A stretch of 64,000 nucleotides of DNA, taken from NCBI RefSeq assembly GCF_032190615.1, contig NZ_JAVLAT010000001.1:2116501-2180500 (forward strand), given 5' to 3'. The notes beneath the pieces were generated by a model. That model did not search any database, had not been told where the DNA came from, and saw only the letters and a program-made list of their open reading frames with translations. Position numbers and translations under genes: made by a program. This document shows positions 8,811-17,982 of the stretch, piece after piece (position 1 is the first letter of the stretch; every line of letters starts with the position of its first letter). The DNA is from Brucella pseudogrignonensis (GTDB lineage Bacteria > Pseudomonadota > Alphaproteobacteria > Rhizobiales > Rhizobiaceae).

Positions 8811-9788
8811 ATGGCACTTTCACGACGAAATTTTATTGTCGCTGCTTCCGCCGTAAGCGGTGGAATGGCTTTGGCCCCCTTCGAAAGTGATGAAGCGAAA
8901 GCAGAAACTACGTCGTCCAAAATTGAGAACCCAGGTTTTCATCGCTTCCAGTTTGGTGATTTTGAAATAACGACGCTGTCGGACGGGCGACGGGCAGGCG
9001 AGGCACCTGAGAGGACTTATGCCATAAATCAAGATCCAAAGGATGTTGCAGCCCTTCTCGAAGAAAATCTTCTGCCGACAGATCGCTTTGTAAACAGCTT
9101 CACTCCAGTTCTAATCAATACAGGCAAAGAACTTGTTTTGTTCGATACCGGAATGGGTGCAGGTGCTCGTGAAGCAGGGCAGGGCAAGCTTATCAGCGCA
9201 CTCGAGGCTTCGGGCTATAAGGCGGACGATGTATCGCTCGTTGTACTCAGCCATTTCCACCCTGATCATATTGGTGGGCTTATGGAAGACGGTAAGCCTG
9301 CTTTTGCCAATGCGCGTTATGCTGCTGGGCAGAAAGAATACGAGTTCTGGACAGATCCAGCACGGCTTGAAACTCCCGCCAAAGGTGTTGCGCAACTTGT
9401 CGATAAGAACGTCAAGCCTCTTGCTGAAAAGATAACCTTTATCGACGATGGCAAGGATGTTTTGTCGGGCATTCGGGCAGTTGGAGCTTACGGTCACACG
9501 CCAGGGCATCTGGCTTTCCGCGTTGAATCGGGTGGAAAGTCATTAATGCTTATTTCGGATACAGCAAATCACTCGGTTATCACCCTGCAGCGCCCAGACT
9601 GGCATGTTTCCTTTGATATTGACAAGGAAATGGCGGCTGAAACCCGTAAGCGAATGTTCGATATGATTGCGACGGATAAACTTCCGTTTATTGGCTATCA
9701 CATGCCGTTTCCATCGCTTGCATATTTGCAACGCGATGGTGAAGGCTATCGCTATGTGCCTGAAACTTATCAAATACGAACGACGTAA
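8811..9788 (+). CDS. Tat-exported metallo-beta-lactamase-fold hydrolase
   Basis: The 325-residue protein begins with a twin-arginine signal (SRRNFIVAAS, cleavage probably near AKA-E at 29-32), so it should be exported folded to the periplasm. The MBL metal-binding motif SHFHPDH supplies His148, His150, Asp152 and His153; GHTPGH near residue 230 supplies a further His and an Asp (SDTANH) bridges the metals. The arrangement fits the lactonase / methyl-parathion-hydrolase-like branch, but the substrate cannot be named. It is divergent from the riboswitch-controlled gdx unit. Confidence 0.88.
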   Translation: MALSRRNFIVAASAVSGGMALAPFESDEAKAETTSSKIENPGFHRFQFGDFEITTLSDGRRAGEAPERTYAINQDPKDVAALLEENLLPTDRFVNSFTPVLINTGKELVLFDTGMGAGAREAGQGKLISALEASGYKADDVSLVVLSHFHPDHIGGLMEDGKPAFANARYAAGQKEYEFWTDPARLETPAKGVAQLVDKNVKPLAEKITFIDDGKDVLSGIRAVGAYGHTPGHLAFRVESGGKSLMLISDTANHSVITLQRPDWHVSFDIDKEMAAETRKRMFDMIATDKLPFIGYHMPFPSLAYLQRDGEGYRYVPETYQIRTT

Positions 9789-10073
9789 CTCAAAGCTGGA
9801 TTGCGTCTCAAAGTTCACAATTTTCTATTCCAGAGAAATGAAAACCTGGTGAGAAAACAAATAACTAGGGCATTTTATCGCCTTGGACTTTAGCTTATTT
9901 GCATGGATATGACGAGATATACTCCCGTTGCCCAAACTATTTTTGTAAAGTGAAGCTACCAATTAGTTAACAGGTTTTAACTCAATTGGGCCTTTATTGA
10001 AGCGCATTCTCTATCGTGCGGGGACAAGTGCTGAGCACTTTTCGTATCAGTATCTTACTCAGGAGGAATTGTC

Positions 10074-10445
10074 GTGAAAACAATACTCGCTTCGCTTGCA
10101 ATATTGGGCTTCACCTCTTTATCTGCTTTAGCCGCAGAACCTGCCATGATGGGCGGGATGTCGTCAGAGAAAATGCTCGTGAATCCCAAAGGAATAACAC
10201 TTTACACCTTTGATAAGGATATGTCGGGTAAGTCGGCGTGCGATGCAAAGTGTCTGAAGATGTGGCCTGCATTTTATGCGGAAAAATCCGCGAAGCCTGA
10301 AGGCGATTTTTCAATAGTTAAAGCCAGTGACGGCAAAAATATGTGGGCCTACAAGGGTAAGCCACTTTATTTTTATCATGACGATAAAAAGCCGGGCGAT
10401 ATGTCCGGTGATGGCAAAGGCGGTGTTTGGCATATTGTAAAATAG
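10074..10445 (+). CDS. secreted COG4315-type repeat protein
   Basis: A 123-residue exported protein with a clear Sec signal peptide (MKTILASLAI to ALA-AE, cleavage near residue 22). It contains the two secreted repeats with the Y-x4-D motif: LYTFDKDMSG near 43-52 and LYFYHDDKKPGD near 97-108, plus a CDAKCLKMWPAF segment. The family is widespread, and its function is unknown. GTG 10074 follows an ideal AGGAGG site. A terminator closes the gene, so it is transcribed alone. Confidence 0.87.
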   Translation: MKTILASLAILGFTSLSALAAEPAMMGGMSSEKMLVNPKGITLYTFDKDMSGKSACDAKCLKMWPAFYAEKSAKPEGDFSIVKASDGKNMWAYKGKPLYFYHDDKKPGDMSGDGKGGVWHIVK

Positions 10446-10474
10446 TTATGCTCGAACTTAAGTCCTTGTGTGAT

Positions 10475-10502
10475 GAAGCGACCTTCGGGTCGCTTCTGTT
10501 TT
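10475..10502 (+). terminator. terminator after secreted repeat protein gene
   Basis: A 9-bp perfect stem GAAGCGACC / GGTCGCTTC with a stable TTCG tetraloop is followed by TGTTTT. It is positioned between two convergent genes. Confidence 0.85.
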
Positions 10503-10821
10503 AAGTGCGTGGCATGAATAGAATGATGCAAGTCCCTGCCAACGCAACAGTCGCACCAATAATGTCCCAGCGGTCAGGGCGCATTCCTTCAGCTGCCCAT
10601 ATCCATAAAATAGAAGCAACGATGTAAATGCCTCCATAGGCCGCATAAGCGCGGCCAGCTGCATCGCTTTCGATCAGTGTGAGTAAATAAGCAAACAGGG
10701 CAAGGCAGATAACACCGGGAATAAGCCATAAGGGGGATTTGTCGAGCTTAAGCCATGCCCAAAAGGAAAAACACCCTGCGATTTCAAATAAGGCTGCGGC
10801 GGTATAAATCAGGAGTTGCAC
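10501..10821 (-). CDS. YnfA/UPF0060 family membrane protein
   Basis: A 106-residue, four-helix inner-membrane protein of the YnfA family, distantly related to SMR transporters. Typical segments are the [15 protein letters not shown] opening with a conserved Glu13, [12 protein letters not shown] near 56-67 and [10 protein letters not shown] near 80-90. Transport substrate unknown; some relatives are linked to drug efflux. Its start overlaps the end of the O-antigen-ligase-type gene by 13 bases, so it is probably the last gene of the polysaccharide transcript although unrelated in role. Confidence 0.9.
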   Translation of the reverse strand: MQLLIYTAAALFEIAGCFSFWAWLKLDKSPLWLIPGVICLALFAYLLTLIESDAAGRAYAAYGGIYIVASILWIWAAEGMRPDRWDIIGATVALAGTCIILFMPRT

Positions 10822-12101
10822 TGTAGGTCTCTGTAGGGCTGATGATTTTTTAACTGGTATTTATATTCTAGCCCTGCACAGCCCCATATAATTCCGAACA
10901 ATAAATAAAAGTGCCGCCAGTGATCGATGTCGATCACGTTGCTGATAAGCACGTGACCGAGATAGGTCGCATAGGCACAAAGTAAATAAGGTTGCCACGG
11001 GCGATTTCTAAATAGAAGTTTGAAACCAATTGCCAATGATAAGACGGTGAGCGTGATGAAACTCACAAAGCCTATCCAGCCGTATTCGAGAACAGCTTTC
11101 AGCCATGTATTATGAGTATCCTCGCCAAATAAAGGTGCGAATTCGAGCGGCCCAATTCCCAAAGGATGTTCGGTAGCGAGCCACATGCCAAGCCAGTGCC
11201 GCGCGAACCGCCCAAGACGCTCGCTATCATAACTCTGTTCAAGCTGAGCACGTTCAAAGAAGAATGTTCTGACGTCTGGAATTTGCAGCAGCAGCAAGAT
11301 TGCAAAGATGATCATTACAACAGCGAGGGTGCCGATAACTACCAGCCGCAATCGAAGCTTGTTGCTTTCGCTTTGAAGAAACAGAACCGCAAAAATGCAA
11401 AGAAAGGAGAGGGGAGCCATTGCCCATGCGGCACGCGAAAACGATACAAGAATACCAAGCGTCAGAAAGCAGCAGAGTGGGATATATGCCAACAGATCAC
11501 GTGGATTGCCGCGCATGATACGATATAGGCACCATGAAAATGGCAGTATCAAAAAAGGTGCGTAAACATTGGGATCCTGAAAAGCACCCTTTGCGCGGCC
11601 ATAACGCGTGAAGATGTCGGCCCCCGGAAAGAGGTTGAGATAGCCTGCAATGCCAAGTGCTGACGAAATGAATGCAACCAGAAGATAGGCATTGAAGATT
11701 GTGTTTAGCCGTCGATAGTCTGCTTCAATGATTGCGGCATAGAACACCGCTGTGAAAGCCAGAAACAGCGAAACAGCAATATAGAGTGGTGCATTTTTCG
11801 TATCGGCCATTTGCATGACCGATAACATGCCACCAAAATTAAAAGCTGTCAGAAGAGCCAATAGAACCATGCTGGTGCGCGTCAGTCGCATTCCGAAAAG
11901 CAGGGCTACCGAAATAAGCCCGACCATATAGATTTCATAAGGCGCTGGCTCGCTCATTACGAAGCCGAGCAGAAAAACACCTAAGCCAATGCCGAAATTA
12001 CTGATTATCCTGTTGAGCGCACGTTTGCCTGCAACGCTATGTGCAGGCAACAGACGACGCGTTTCTGAAACGCCGCCGGAGCTATGTGCGAGCGAACTCA
12101 A
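10809..12101 (-). CDS. O-antigen ligase / polysaccharide polymerase family membrane protein
   Basis: A 430-residue protein with about ten membrane helices and the Wzy_C/WaaL type large periplasmic loop. The loop contains the family features R-x-n-W ([15 protein letters not shown]) and HPLGIG followed by [15 protein letters not shown] at about 305-345. It should polymerise or ligate lipid-linked glycan on the periplasmic face. The start appears to be TTG at 12101, overlapping the upstream stop as TTGA; a later start is possible. Confidence 0.86.
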   Translation of the reverse strand: MSSLAHSSGGVSETRRLLPAHSVAGKRALNRIISNFGIGLGVFLLGFVMSEPAPYEIYMVGLISVALLFGMRLTRTSMVLLALLTAFNFGGMLSVMQMADTKNAPLYIAVSLFLAFTAVFYAAIIEADYRRLNTIFNAYLLVAFISSALGIAGYLNLFPGADIFTRYGRAKGAFQDPNVYAPFLILPFSWCLYRIMRGNPRDLLAYIPLCCFLTLGILVSFSRAAWAMAPLSFLCIFAVLFLQSESNKLRLRLVVIGTLAVVMIIFAILLLLQIPDVRTFFFERAQLEQSYDSERLGRFARHWLGMWLATEHPLGIGPLEFAPLFGEDTHNTWLKAVLEYGWIGFVSFITLTVLSLAIGFKLLFRNRPWQPYLLCAYATYLGHVLISNVIDIDHWRHFYLLFGIIWGCAGLEYKYQLKNHQPYRDLQCNS

Positions 12102-13636
12102 TAAGCGTTTTCCGTATTCAGGAGCCGAACTGGCGTGAGGAAGAGTATTTTAAGATCAAACCAAAGCGACCAGTTTTCAATATAATAGAGATCATATTCG
12201 GTGCGCATGCGGATTTTGTCGTCATTATCGATTTCACCGCGCCAGCCATTGATCTGTGCCCATCCGGTGACGCCCGGTTTGACGCGATGGCGTGCAAAAT
12301 AGCCATCAACAACCTCATTATAGAGGACATTGTGCGAGTGCGCTGCAATTGCATGTGGGCGAGGACCGACAAGTGACAGTGAACCCGTCAACGAATTGAA
12401 AAACTGCGGTAGCTCATCAATAGAAGCTTTGCGAATGAAACGGCCGACTTTCGTCACGCGCGGATCATTTTTCGTCACTGCGTTGCGTGCTGTCGGATCA
12501 TTCTGGTCGGTATACATCGAGCGGAACTTCCAGACATTGATGACTTCGTTGTTAAAGCCATGGCGCTTTTGCTTGAACAGAACGGGGCCTTTGCTATCGA
12601 GTTTAATGGCAATCGCAGTTGCCAACATGATCGGCGAGAGCAAGACGATACCGAGCAGACTGAAGACAATATCGAAAATGCGTTTAGCGACTGAATCCCA
12701 GTCATTGATTGGTTTATCAAAAATGTCGAGCATAGGCACTGTGCCGATGTAGGAGTAGGCACGTGGGCGGAAACGAAGGTGACTGTTGACCGCAGACAAA
12801 CGAATATCGACTGGCAATACCCAGAGCTTGTTGAGGATCGTCAGAATGCGTTCTTCCGCACTGATCGGCAGTGAGACGATAAGCATGTCGATGCGTGCAA
12901 TGCGTGCAAACTCGATCAGCTCTTTGATATTTCCGAGCTTAGGATAACCCGCAACGATCGGAGGCGATCGCTTGTCATCGCGGTCATCGAAGATACCGCA
13001 AATGCGAATGTCGTTATCAGATTGTTGTTCCAGCGAGCGGATCAAGGCTTCAGCATTTGGTCCGCCGCCCACAATGACCGCGCGGCGCTCTAAAATGCCA
13101 TTGCGTGCCCAGCGGCGTATTCTCCAGGACACAAACAATCTTGATATGATTAGGATAATCAGGCCGCTTAAAGCCCAGATCAAAAACCAGGCGCGCGAAA
13201 AGTCAGATGAAACCTTGAGCAAGAAGCCTGTGACAGCAACGGCACCGAGCACCGTTGCCCAACTGATGATGACTCGTTTGAGATGACGGCTTGGGCTGCG
13301 CAGGATGTTAATTTGATAGCCATTGTTGATTTCCATCAACAGCACAAACAGGCCGCCGCCAACGAGCATGATGAGGAAATAATAAACAAGATGCGGCGTC
13401 TGAAAGCTGACATAATATGACAGGCTTATTGCGCCTGTCAGAAAGACAATACCAAACTCAATGAGGCGAATGACACCGCTCAGCATGCTTGGCGACAGGT
13501 TGTCACGCGCATACTGCGCAGCCATCTGGCGCGCCATAGGGTTTAACTCGACGTGTTCTTTTTGTTTGGAACGATTCGTGCCGCTGACATTGTTTCCTTC
13601 TGTTTCGACTGGAGAAGGCGTATCGTTATCCCGCAC
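12098..13636 (-). CDS. undecaprenyl-phosphate sugar phosphotransferase (WcaJ/PssZ type)
   Basis: This enzyme starts glycan assembly by moving a sugar-1-phosphate, probably glucose-1-phosphate, to undecaprenyl phosphate. It has four or five N-terminal helices, a CoA-binding-like Rossmann domain (VIVGGGPNAEAL), and a C-terminal bacterial sugar transferase domain. That domain shows KRIFDIVFSLLGIVLLSP, KFRSM, RRxSIDELPQFFNSLTGxMSLVGPRPH-like spacing and the KPGVTGWAQINGWRG ending. GTG 13636, eight bases after AGGGG, is chosen over TTG 13657. It gives 512 residues. Confidence 0.9.
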   Translation of the reverse strand: MRDNDTPSPVETEGNNVSGTNRSKQKEHVELNPMARQMAAQYARDNLSPSMLSGVIRLIEFGIVFLTGAISLSYYVSFQTPHLVYYFLIMLVGGGLFVLLMEINNGYQINILRSPSRHLKRVIISWATVLGAVAVTGFLLKVSSDFSRAWFLIWALSGLIILIISRLFVSWRIRRWARNGILERRAVIVGGGPNAEALIRSLEQQSDNDIRICGIFDDRDDKRSPPIVAGYPKLGNIKELIEFARIARIDMLIVSLPISAEERILTILNKLWVLPVDIRLSAVNSHLRFRPRAYSYIGTVPMLDIFDKPINDWDSVAKRIFDIVFSLLGIVLLSPIMLATAIAIKLDSKGPVLFKQKRHGFNNEVINVWKFRSMYTDQNDPTARNAVTKNDPRVTKVGRFIRKASIDELPQFFNSLTGSLSLVGPRPHAIAAHSHNVLYNEVVDGYFARHRVKPGVTGWAQINGWRGEIDNDDKIRMRTEYDLYYIENWSLWFDLKILFLTPVRLLNTENAY

Positions 13637-13727
13637 GGTTTTACCCCTAATAATCAAAGTGCCAGACTATCTTAATGGCAAATCCTAAGGAAATTCTGAT
13701 TAAAAGATGCTGATGGCAAAGAGATTG

Positions 13728-14870
13728 TCAGGAACGTGCCTCACGGTAAATCAATTCTATAGATTGTGCCATTGCATGTAGGCTAAATCGCTCGTGCAAG
13801 CGCGCTGCGTCAGGCATGGAAGCTCGAAAAATATTTTCATCGTTGAGAACTGATAGAAGCTTATCTTTGAGATGGGTTACGTCAGGTCGCATGAGTGCAG
13901 TGCTAGCTTTGCCGAAGATTTCTGGTATTCCACCAACATTGCTGGCGATGACCGGCTTGCCTGCGGCGAGAGCCTCAAGAACGATATAGGGAAACGCCTC
14001 TGCACGCGACGGTATAACCATGATGCGGCCGAGTGGAAACGCTTCGCGCGCGGCCATTCCCGGCAGAAAGCGGATCTGCTTGTTGAGATTAAGGTCGTTG
14101 GCGAGTGCGACAAAATCCTGCTTTTCGGCCCCGTCACCGATCATAGTGAGTGTCAGGCGCTTTCCATGATTGTCCCGGAGTTCGGCAAGCGCCCGGATTA
14201 GCAGGTCTGGACCTTTCAAATCGCGCATGGTGCCGACAAAAAGCAGATCGGTCGCGTTATCAGCTAGTGGCGTATGAACAAACTCGGCATCCGCCAAGCC
14301 ATTATAGATGACCGCATGAAGATCATATGGCCTGCCGACCTTGTCTTCATAGGTTCGCTTCTCGAAGTTGGAAACGAACAGGATGGCATCGCTGAGCGGT
14401 GCCAGCATTTTTTCGGCCAGAAAAACGACACTGCCTTTGCGCGTTTTTCGGTCAAAATGCAGGCTGCCGCCATGCGGTGAATAGATACGGGCTACGCGAG
14501 ACTTAAAAACCCGTAAGACTGAACCGAACAGACGCGCATAAACGCCGCCTTTGGCGCCATGTCCGTGTAATATGTCCGGCTGCAATTTCTTAATAATGCG
14601 ATAGGCTTTGTATGCTGCTCTGACGTCGCCAAAGCCGATATGCCTTTGCATTGTAATGCGATGAATCCCAAGCGATAGCTGAGGCCGTAATTCTTCGAGA
14701 AGTGCATCCTCACGCGGTCCGCCGGTTGTGGCGTCACAAAGGATCCCGACTTCATGCCCATTGGCAGTCTGAACGCGGATGAGATCGCGGACATGACGGA
14801 AAAGACCGCCCGTCGGCTCCCGAAAACAATGGACAATCCGTAAGGGAGCCATGTTCTTTTCATCTGACAT
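13728..14870 (-). CDS. glycosyltransferase family 4 protein
   Basis: A 380-residue cytoplasmic GT-B enzyme. The acceptor domain begins RIVHCFREPTGGLFRHVRDL; the donor-binding part has LLFVGTMRDLKGPDLLIRAL near 210-230 and the EAFPYIVLEALAAGKPVIAS motif near 290-310, the E-x7-E signature of GT4. It is the only glycosyltransferase in this locus. The start overlaps or nearly touches the export lipoprotein stop (9-base gap), so the two are cotranscribed. Confidence 0.92.
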   Translation of the reverse strand: MSDEKNMAPLRIVHCFREPTGGLFRHVRDLIRVQTANGHEVGILCDATTGGPREDALLEELRPQLSLGIHRITMQRHIGFGDVRAAYKAYRIIKKLQPDILHGHGAKGGVYARLFGSVLRVFKSRVARIYSPHGGSLHFDRKTRKGSVVFLAEKMLAPLSDAILFVSNFEKRTYEDKVGRPYDLHAVIYNGLADAEFVHTPLADNATDLLFVGTMRDLKGPDLLIRALAELRDNHGKRLTLTMIGDGAEKQDFVALANDLNLNKQIRFLPGMAAREAFPLGRIMVIPSRAEAFPYIVLEALAAGKPVIASNVGGIPEIFGKASTALMRPDVTHLKDKLLSVLNDENIFRASMPDAARLHERFSLHAMAQSIELIYREARS

Positions 14871-14879
14871 TGATCGCCA

Positions 14880-15470
14880 TCAGAACAGACGTTCGCGCAC
14901 ATAAACCGTGTCGCCCGGCAAAATCGGATCAGAAATCAGAACGCGGCCTGTGATAACTTTGTCGTTAATTGTTCGCGTAACATCGACATTTTCCTGATTG
15001 GCGCGTGGGCTGAAACCACCAGCCGCAGCAATTGCTTTCTGCACGGTCATGCCGGGAACATAGGAATACTGGCCTGCACCACCGACTTCGCCCATGATGA
15101 AGATCGGGCGATAGCGATCCACTTCAACACTTACGTCAGGATCGCGCAAATAGCCGCCGCGAAGCTTGGACGCGATTGCACCTTCAAGCTGTTTAACGGT
15201 TTTGCCGCTGGCCGGAACACTGCCGATGAGTGGAAATGCAATATAGCCGGATTGATCGACGGAGTAACTGTTGGTGAGGCTTGCCTGTTCAAACACTGTA
15301 ATGCGTACACGATCGCCCGCATTGAGTAAATAGGGCTCGTTAAGCGCGGCATGAAAAGCGTCAGGAGCAGGGCGATAGCTGGAGCATGCGGAAAGCGTCA
15401 TTGCCGCAAGGCCGAGCGCAACAAAAGCCAAACGGCTTATGCGCTTTTTATGAGTTTTCTGCATAGTCAT
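14880..15470 (-). CDS. polysaccharide export lipoprotein (Wza/ExoF-like)
   Basis: A 196-residue exported lipoprotein with lipobox LSAC (Cys29). It contains a polysaccharide export domain (YLLNAGDRVRITVFEQ to VDQSGYIAFPLIGSV, about 47-110) and one SLBB-type domain (RPIFIMGEVGGAGQYSYVPG to RANQENV, about 125-165). It is shorter than full-length Wza, lacking the C-terminal outer-membrane helix, as in rhizobial ExoF-like proteins. First gene of the minus-strand polysaccharide unit, divergent from the chain-length protein. Confidence 0.9.
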   Translation of the reverse strand: MTMQKTHKKRISRLAFVALGLAAMTLSACSSYRPAPDAFHAALNEPYLLNAGDRVRITVFEQASLTNSYSVDQSGYIAFPLIGSVPASGKTVKQLEGAIASKLRGGYLRDPDVSVEVDRYRPIFIMGEVGGAGQYSYVPGMTVQKAIAAAGGFSPRANQENVDVTRTINDKVITGRVLISDPILPGDTVYVRERLF

Positions 15471-15757
15471 CTTCGCCTCGGTCTCTTCCGAAAAGCCTTG
15501 CCAAATTCAGCTATTCAGATGCGAACACCCAAATGTTGATAGATGATGTTATCGATTGATTAAGGTTAATGGCTGGTAAAGAACGCGAGTTCTTATGAAA
15601 AATCTTTCCCGGTACATGAAGTTACGAATGGTATGCAATTTAACCCTCTGGTTACCTTGTTCGTTTACCATTCTAAATGAAATTGGGATTGAAGCCGTTA
15701 GAAGGCGAGGGTGGTTGATCAGAAACCGCACATGCTGAGTATCGGACGGAGTGTCGG
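15471..15757. promoter_or_regulatory. divergent promoter region of the polysaccharide locus
   Basis: A 287-base AT-richer gap separates the export lipoprotein (minus) from the chain-length protein (plus), so it must hold both promoters. I see no gene and no clear conserved operator. Confidence 0.5.
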
Positions 15758-17914
15758 ATGTCTGAAGTCGATAGTCAGTCGAGTGACGCTGATATTGATA
15801 TTGGTGCACTTTTTACGAGCTTGCGCCGTAACTGGCTTTTGATTTTGGGTGGCGCTGCCATTATGGCGGTGCTGGCCTGGCTTCTTTGTTTGCTGATTAC
15901 TCCTGATTATCGTGCAGAAACCCGCATTCTGATTGAATCGCGTGAATCCGTTTTTACACGTCCTAACGGTGAAACCACAGCTGAACGCCCGATGATGGAT
16001 CCGGAGGGCGTGAAAAGTCAGGTCGAGGTTATGACTTCTGGCGATCTGCTCAAGCAGGTCTCCGATAAGCTTAAGCTGACAGACAATCCGGCATTTACCT
16101 CAATAAATATAAAGCCCTGGACGCGTGTCTTGATTCTCCTTGGCATGCGCAACAATCCTGAAAACCTGACACCGCAAGAACTCGTACTTCAAAAGCTGCG
16201 TCAGAATTTGCAAGTTTTTAACGTTACCGGTTCCCGCGTGATTGTTGTGCAATATACATCGCCCGACGCGCGGGAAGCGGCAGACATAGCAAATGCAGTT
16301 GCTGACGCTTACATCGCGTTACAAGAAGCTGCAAAACTCCAGTCGAATGACGATGCGACTGGCTGGCTTGCGCCAGAAATTGAAGATTTACGCGGTAAGG
16401 TTCGAGAAGCTGAAAAGAAGGTTGCTGATTACCGCGCCTCACAAGGGCTTTTGACCGGGCAGGCAAATAGCACTATTGCAACTCAGCAGCTTTCAGAGGT
16501 TGCGTCGGAGCTTTCACGTGTTCGGGCAAGCCGCGCAGCGTCAGAAGCGCGAGCGCAAAGCGTTCGGCAAGCACTGTCGGCAGGTATTTCTGTTGATACT
16601 TTGCCCGATGTTGTCGCTTCGGGAATGATGCAGCGACTTGCGGAGCGTCGCATTGAACTTAATTCGCAGATTGCTGACTTGTCGGTAACGCTGCTTGAAG
16701 GCCACCCACGCATCAAAGCTCTGCGTTCACAGCTTGCTGACCTTGACCGGCAGATTGGTGCCGAGGGCAGCAAGTTACTGACAAGCCTCAACAATGAGGT
16801 GAATGCTGCGAAACTGCGTGAGGAAGAACTCAATCGCGAACTTAATCGCGTGAAGGCGCAAGCAGCGCAGGCTGGTACGCAAGAGGTTGAACTGCGTGCG
16901 CTCGAGCGTGAAGCGACAGCACAGCGGCAGCTTCTTGAAACCTATTTGACCCGTTATCGCGAAGCTGCCTCGCGCACATTTCGCAATTATGTGCCAGCAG
17001 ATGCACGGATATTCTCGCGTGCTGATGCACCCAGTGAGCCTTATTATCCAAAGGTACTGCCAATCGTCAGCGCAACCTTTGTTGCGGGATTGCTCATCTT
17101 TTCGATCTTCGTGTTGTTGCGTGAACTGTTCAGTGGTCGTGCTTTCATAACAGCCGATGGAAGGCGATATGCCGCCGCAGAAGAGATCGAAATGCCAGTG
17201 ATCGAGGCTACGACGGATATGGCCTTTGAACAGCCTTCAGAAGAGGAGGTTGCGTCTGAAGGTCGGTCTGCAAGTCGCTGGACGTCGCCGTTCATGTCGG
17301 GCGCTCCGATCAGTTCGGAAGAAAATGAGGCACAAGTTCCAGATAGTCCCAATAGCGTAAAAAGCGTTGCTGATCGTCTTATAAATGGAAAGTTGAAGCG
17401 CGTGATTGCGGTTTCACCAGAGGGAGAGGAAGCCTCTGCATCGACGGTGCGATTGGTCCGTGAACTGGCAGATAGGGGTAACCGCGCAATCCTTATCGAT
17501 ATGACTGCCCACGGCACTCTTGGTCAGGCTATGCTTGAAAGTAGCAACGATACGGGTATCACCGAGCTTCTCTCGGGCGAGCGTCGTTTCAACGATGTTA
17601 TCCATACAGACCATTTTTCGCAGGCGCATATCATGCCGCTTGGTAAGGTAGAGCCTGAGAGCGCGATGCGTTCGGCTGAACGCTTGCCTTATATTCTGGA
17701 TGCGCTGGAAACCGTCTATGACTTTGTTGTGGTCGAGTGCGGTCCTTCTACGTCACGTCAGATACGGCGCATTGCGGACGGTCCGGCTGCAATCGTTATG
17801 AATATCGTTGACCCCGACGATAATGGCGTGGTTGCAGCAGCGCTCGATATGGATCAGGGCGGCTATGAAGACGTTATTATTCTAATGGAAAAGCCCGAAT
17901 ATGCGCTCTTCTGA
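15758..17914 (+). CDS. Wzz/ExoP-like chain-length protein with degenerate kinase domain
   Basis: A 718-residue inner-membrane co-polymerase. An N-terminal Wzz domain starts with the first helix at about residues 27-47; a long coiled-coil periplasmic part (about 190-420) has the GNVR-like tail; the second helix lies near 431-453. The C-terminal domain resembles BY-kinases but the Walker A region (SPEGEEASASTV, 553-564) has no GKS/T lysine, while a Walker A'-like ILID with Asp581 remains. There is no Tyr-rich tail. It probably controls glycan length without tyrosine autophosphorylation. Confidence 0.87.
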   Translation: MSEVDSQSSDADIDIGALFTSLRRNWLLILGGAAIMAVLAWLLCLLITPDYRAETRILIESRESVFTRPNGETTAERPMMDPEGVKSQVEVMTSGDLLKQVSDKLKLTDNPAFTSINIKPWTRVLILLGMRNNPENLTPQELVLQKLRQNLQVFNVTGSRVIVVQYTSPDAREAADIANAVADAYIALQEAAKLQSNDDATGWLAPEIEDLRGKVREAEKKVADYRASQGLLTGQANSTIATQQLSEVASELSRVRASRAASEARAQSVRQALSAGISVDTLPDVVASGMMQRLAERRIELNSQIADLSVTLLEGHPRIKALRSQLADLDRQIGAEGSKLLTSLNNEVNAAKLREEELNRELNRVKAQAAQAGTQEVELRALEREATAQRQLLETYLTRYREAASRTFRNYVPADARIFSRADAPSEPYYPKVLPIVSATFVAGLLIFSIFVLLRELFSGRAFITADGRRYAAAEEIEMPVIEATTDMAFEQPSEEEVASEGRSASRWTSPFMSGAPISSEENEAQVPDSPNSVKSVADRLINGKLKRVIAVSPEGEEASASTVRLVRELADRGNRAILIDMTAHGTLGQAMLESSNDTGITELLSGERRFNDVIHTDHFSQAHIMPLGKVEPESAMRSAERLPYILDALETVYDFVVVECGPSTSRQIRRIADGPAAIVMNIVDPDDNGVVAAALDMDQGGYEDVIILMEKPEYALF

Positions 17915-17982
17915 TTTCGATTCCTAATTAGAGGCTTAGCGCCTCACGGTGAATCAAATTCGCAACTGCTTAAATTAAATAA

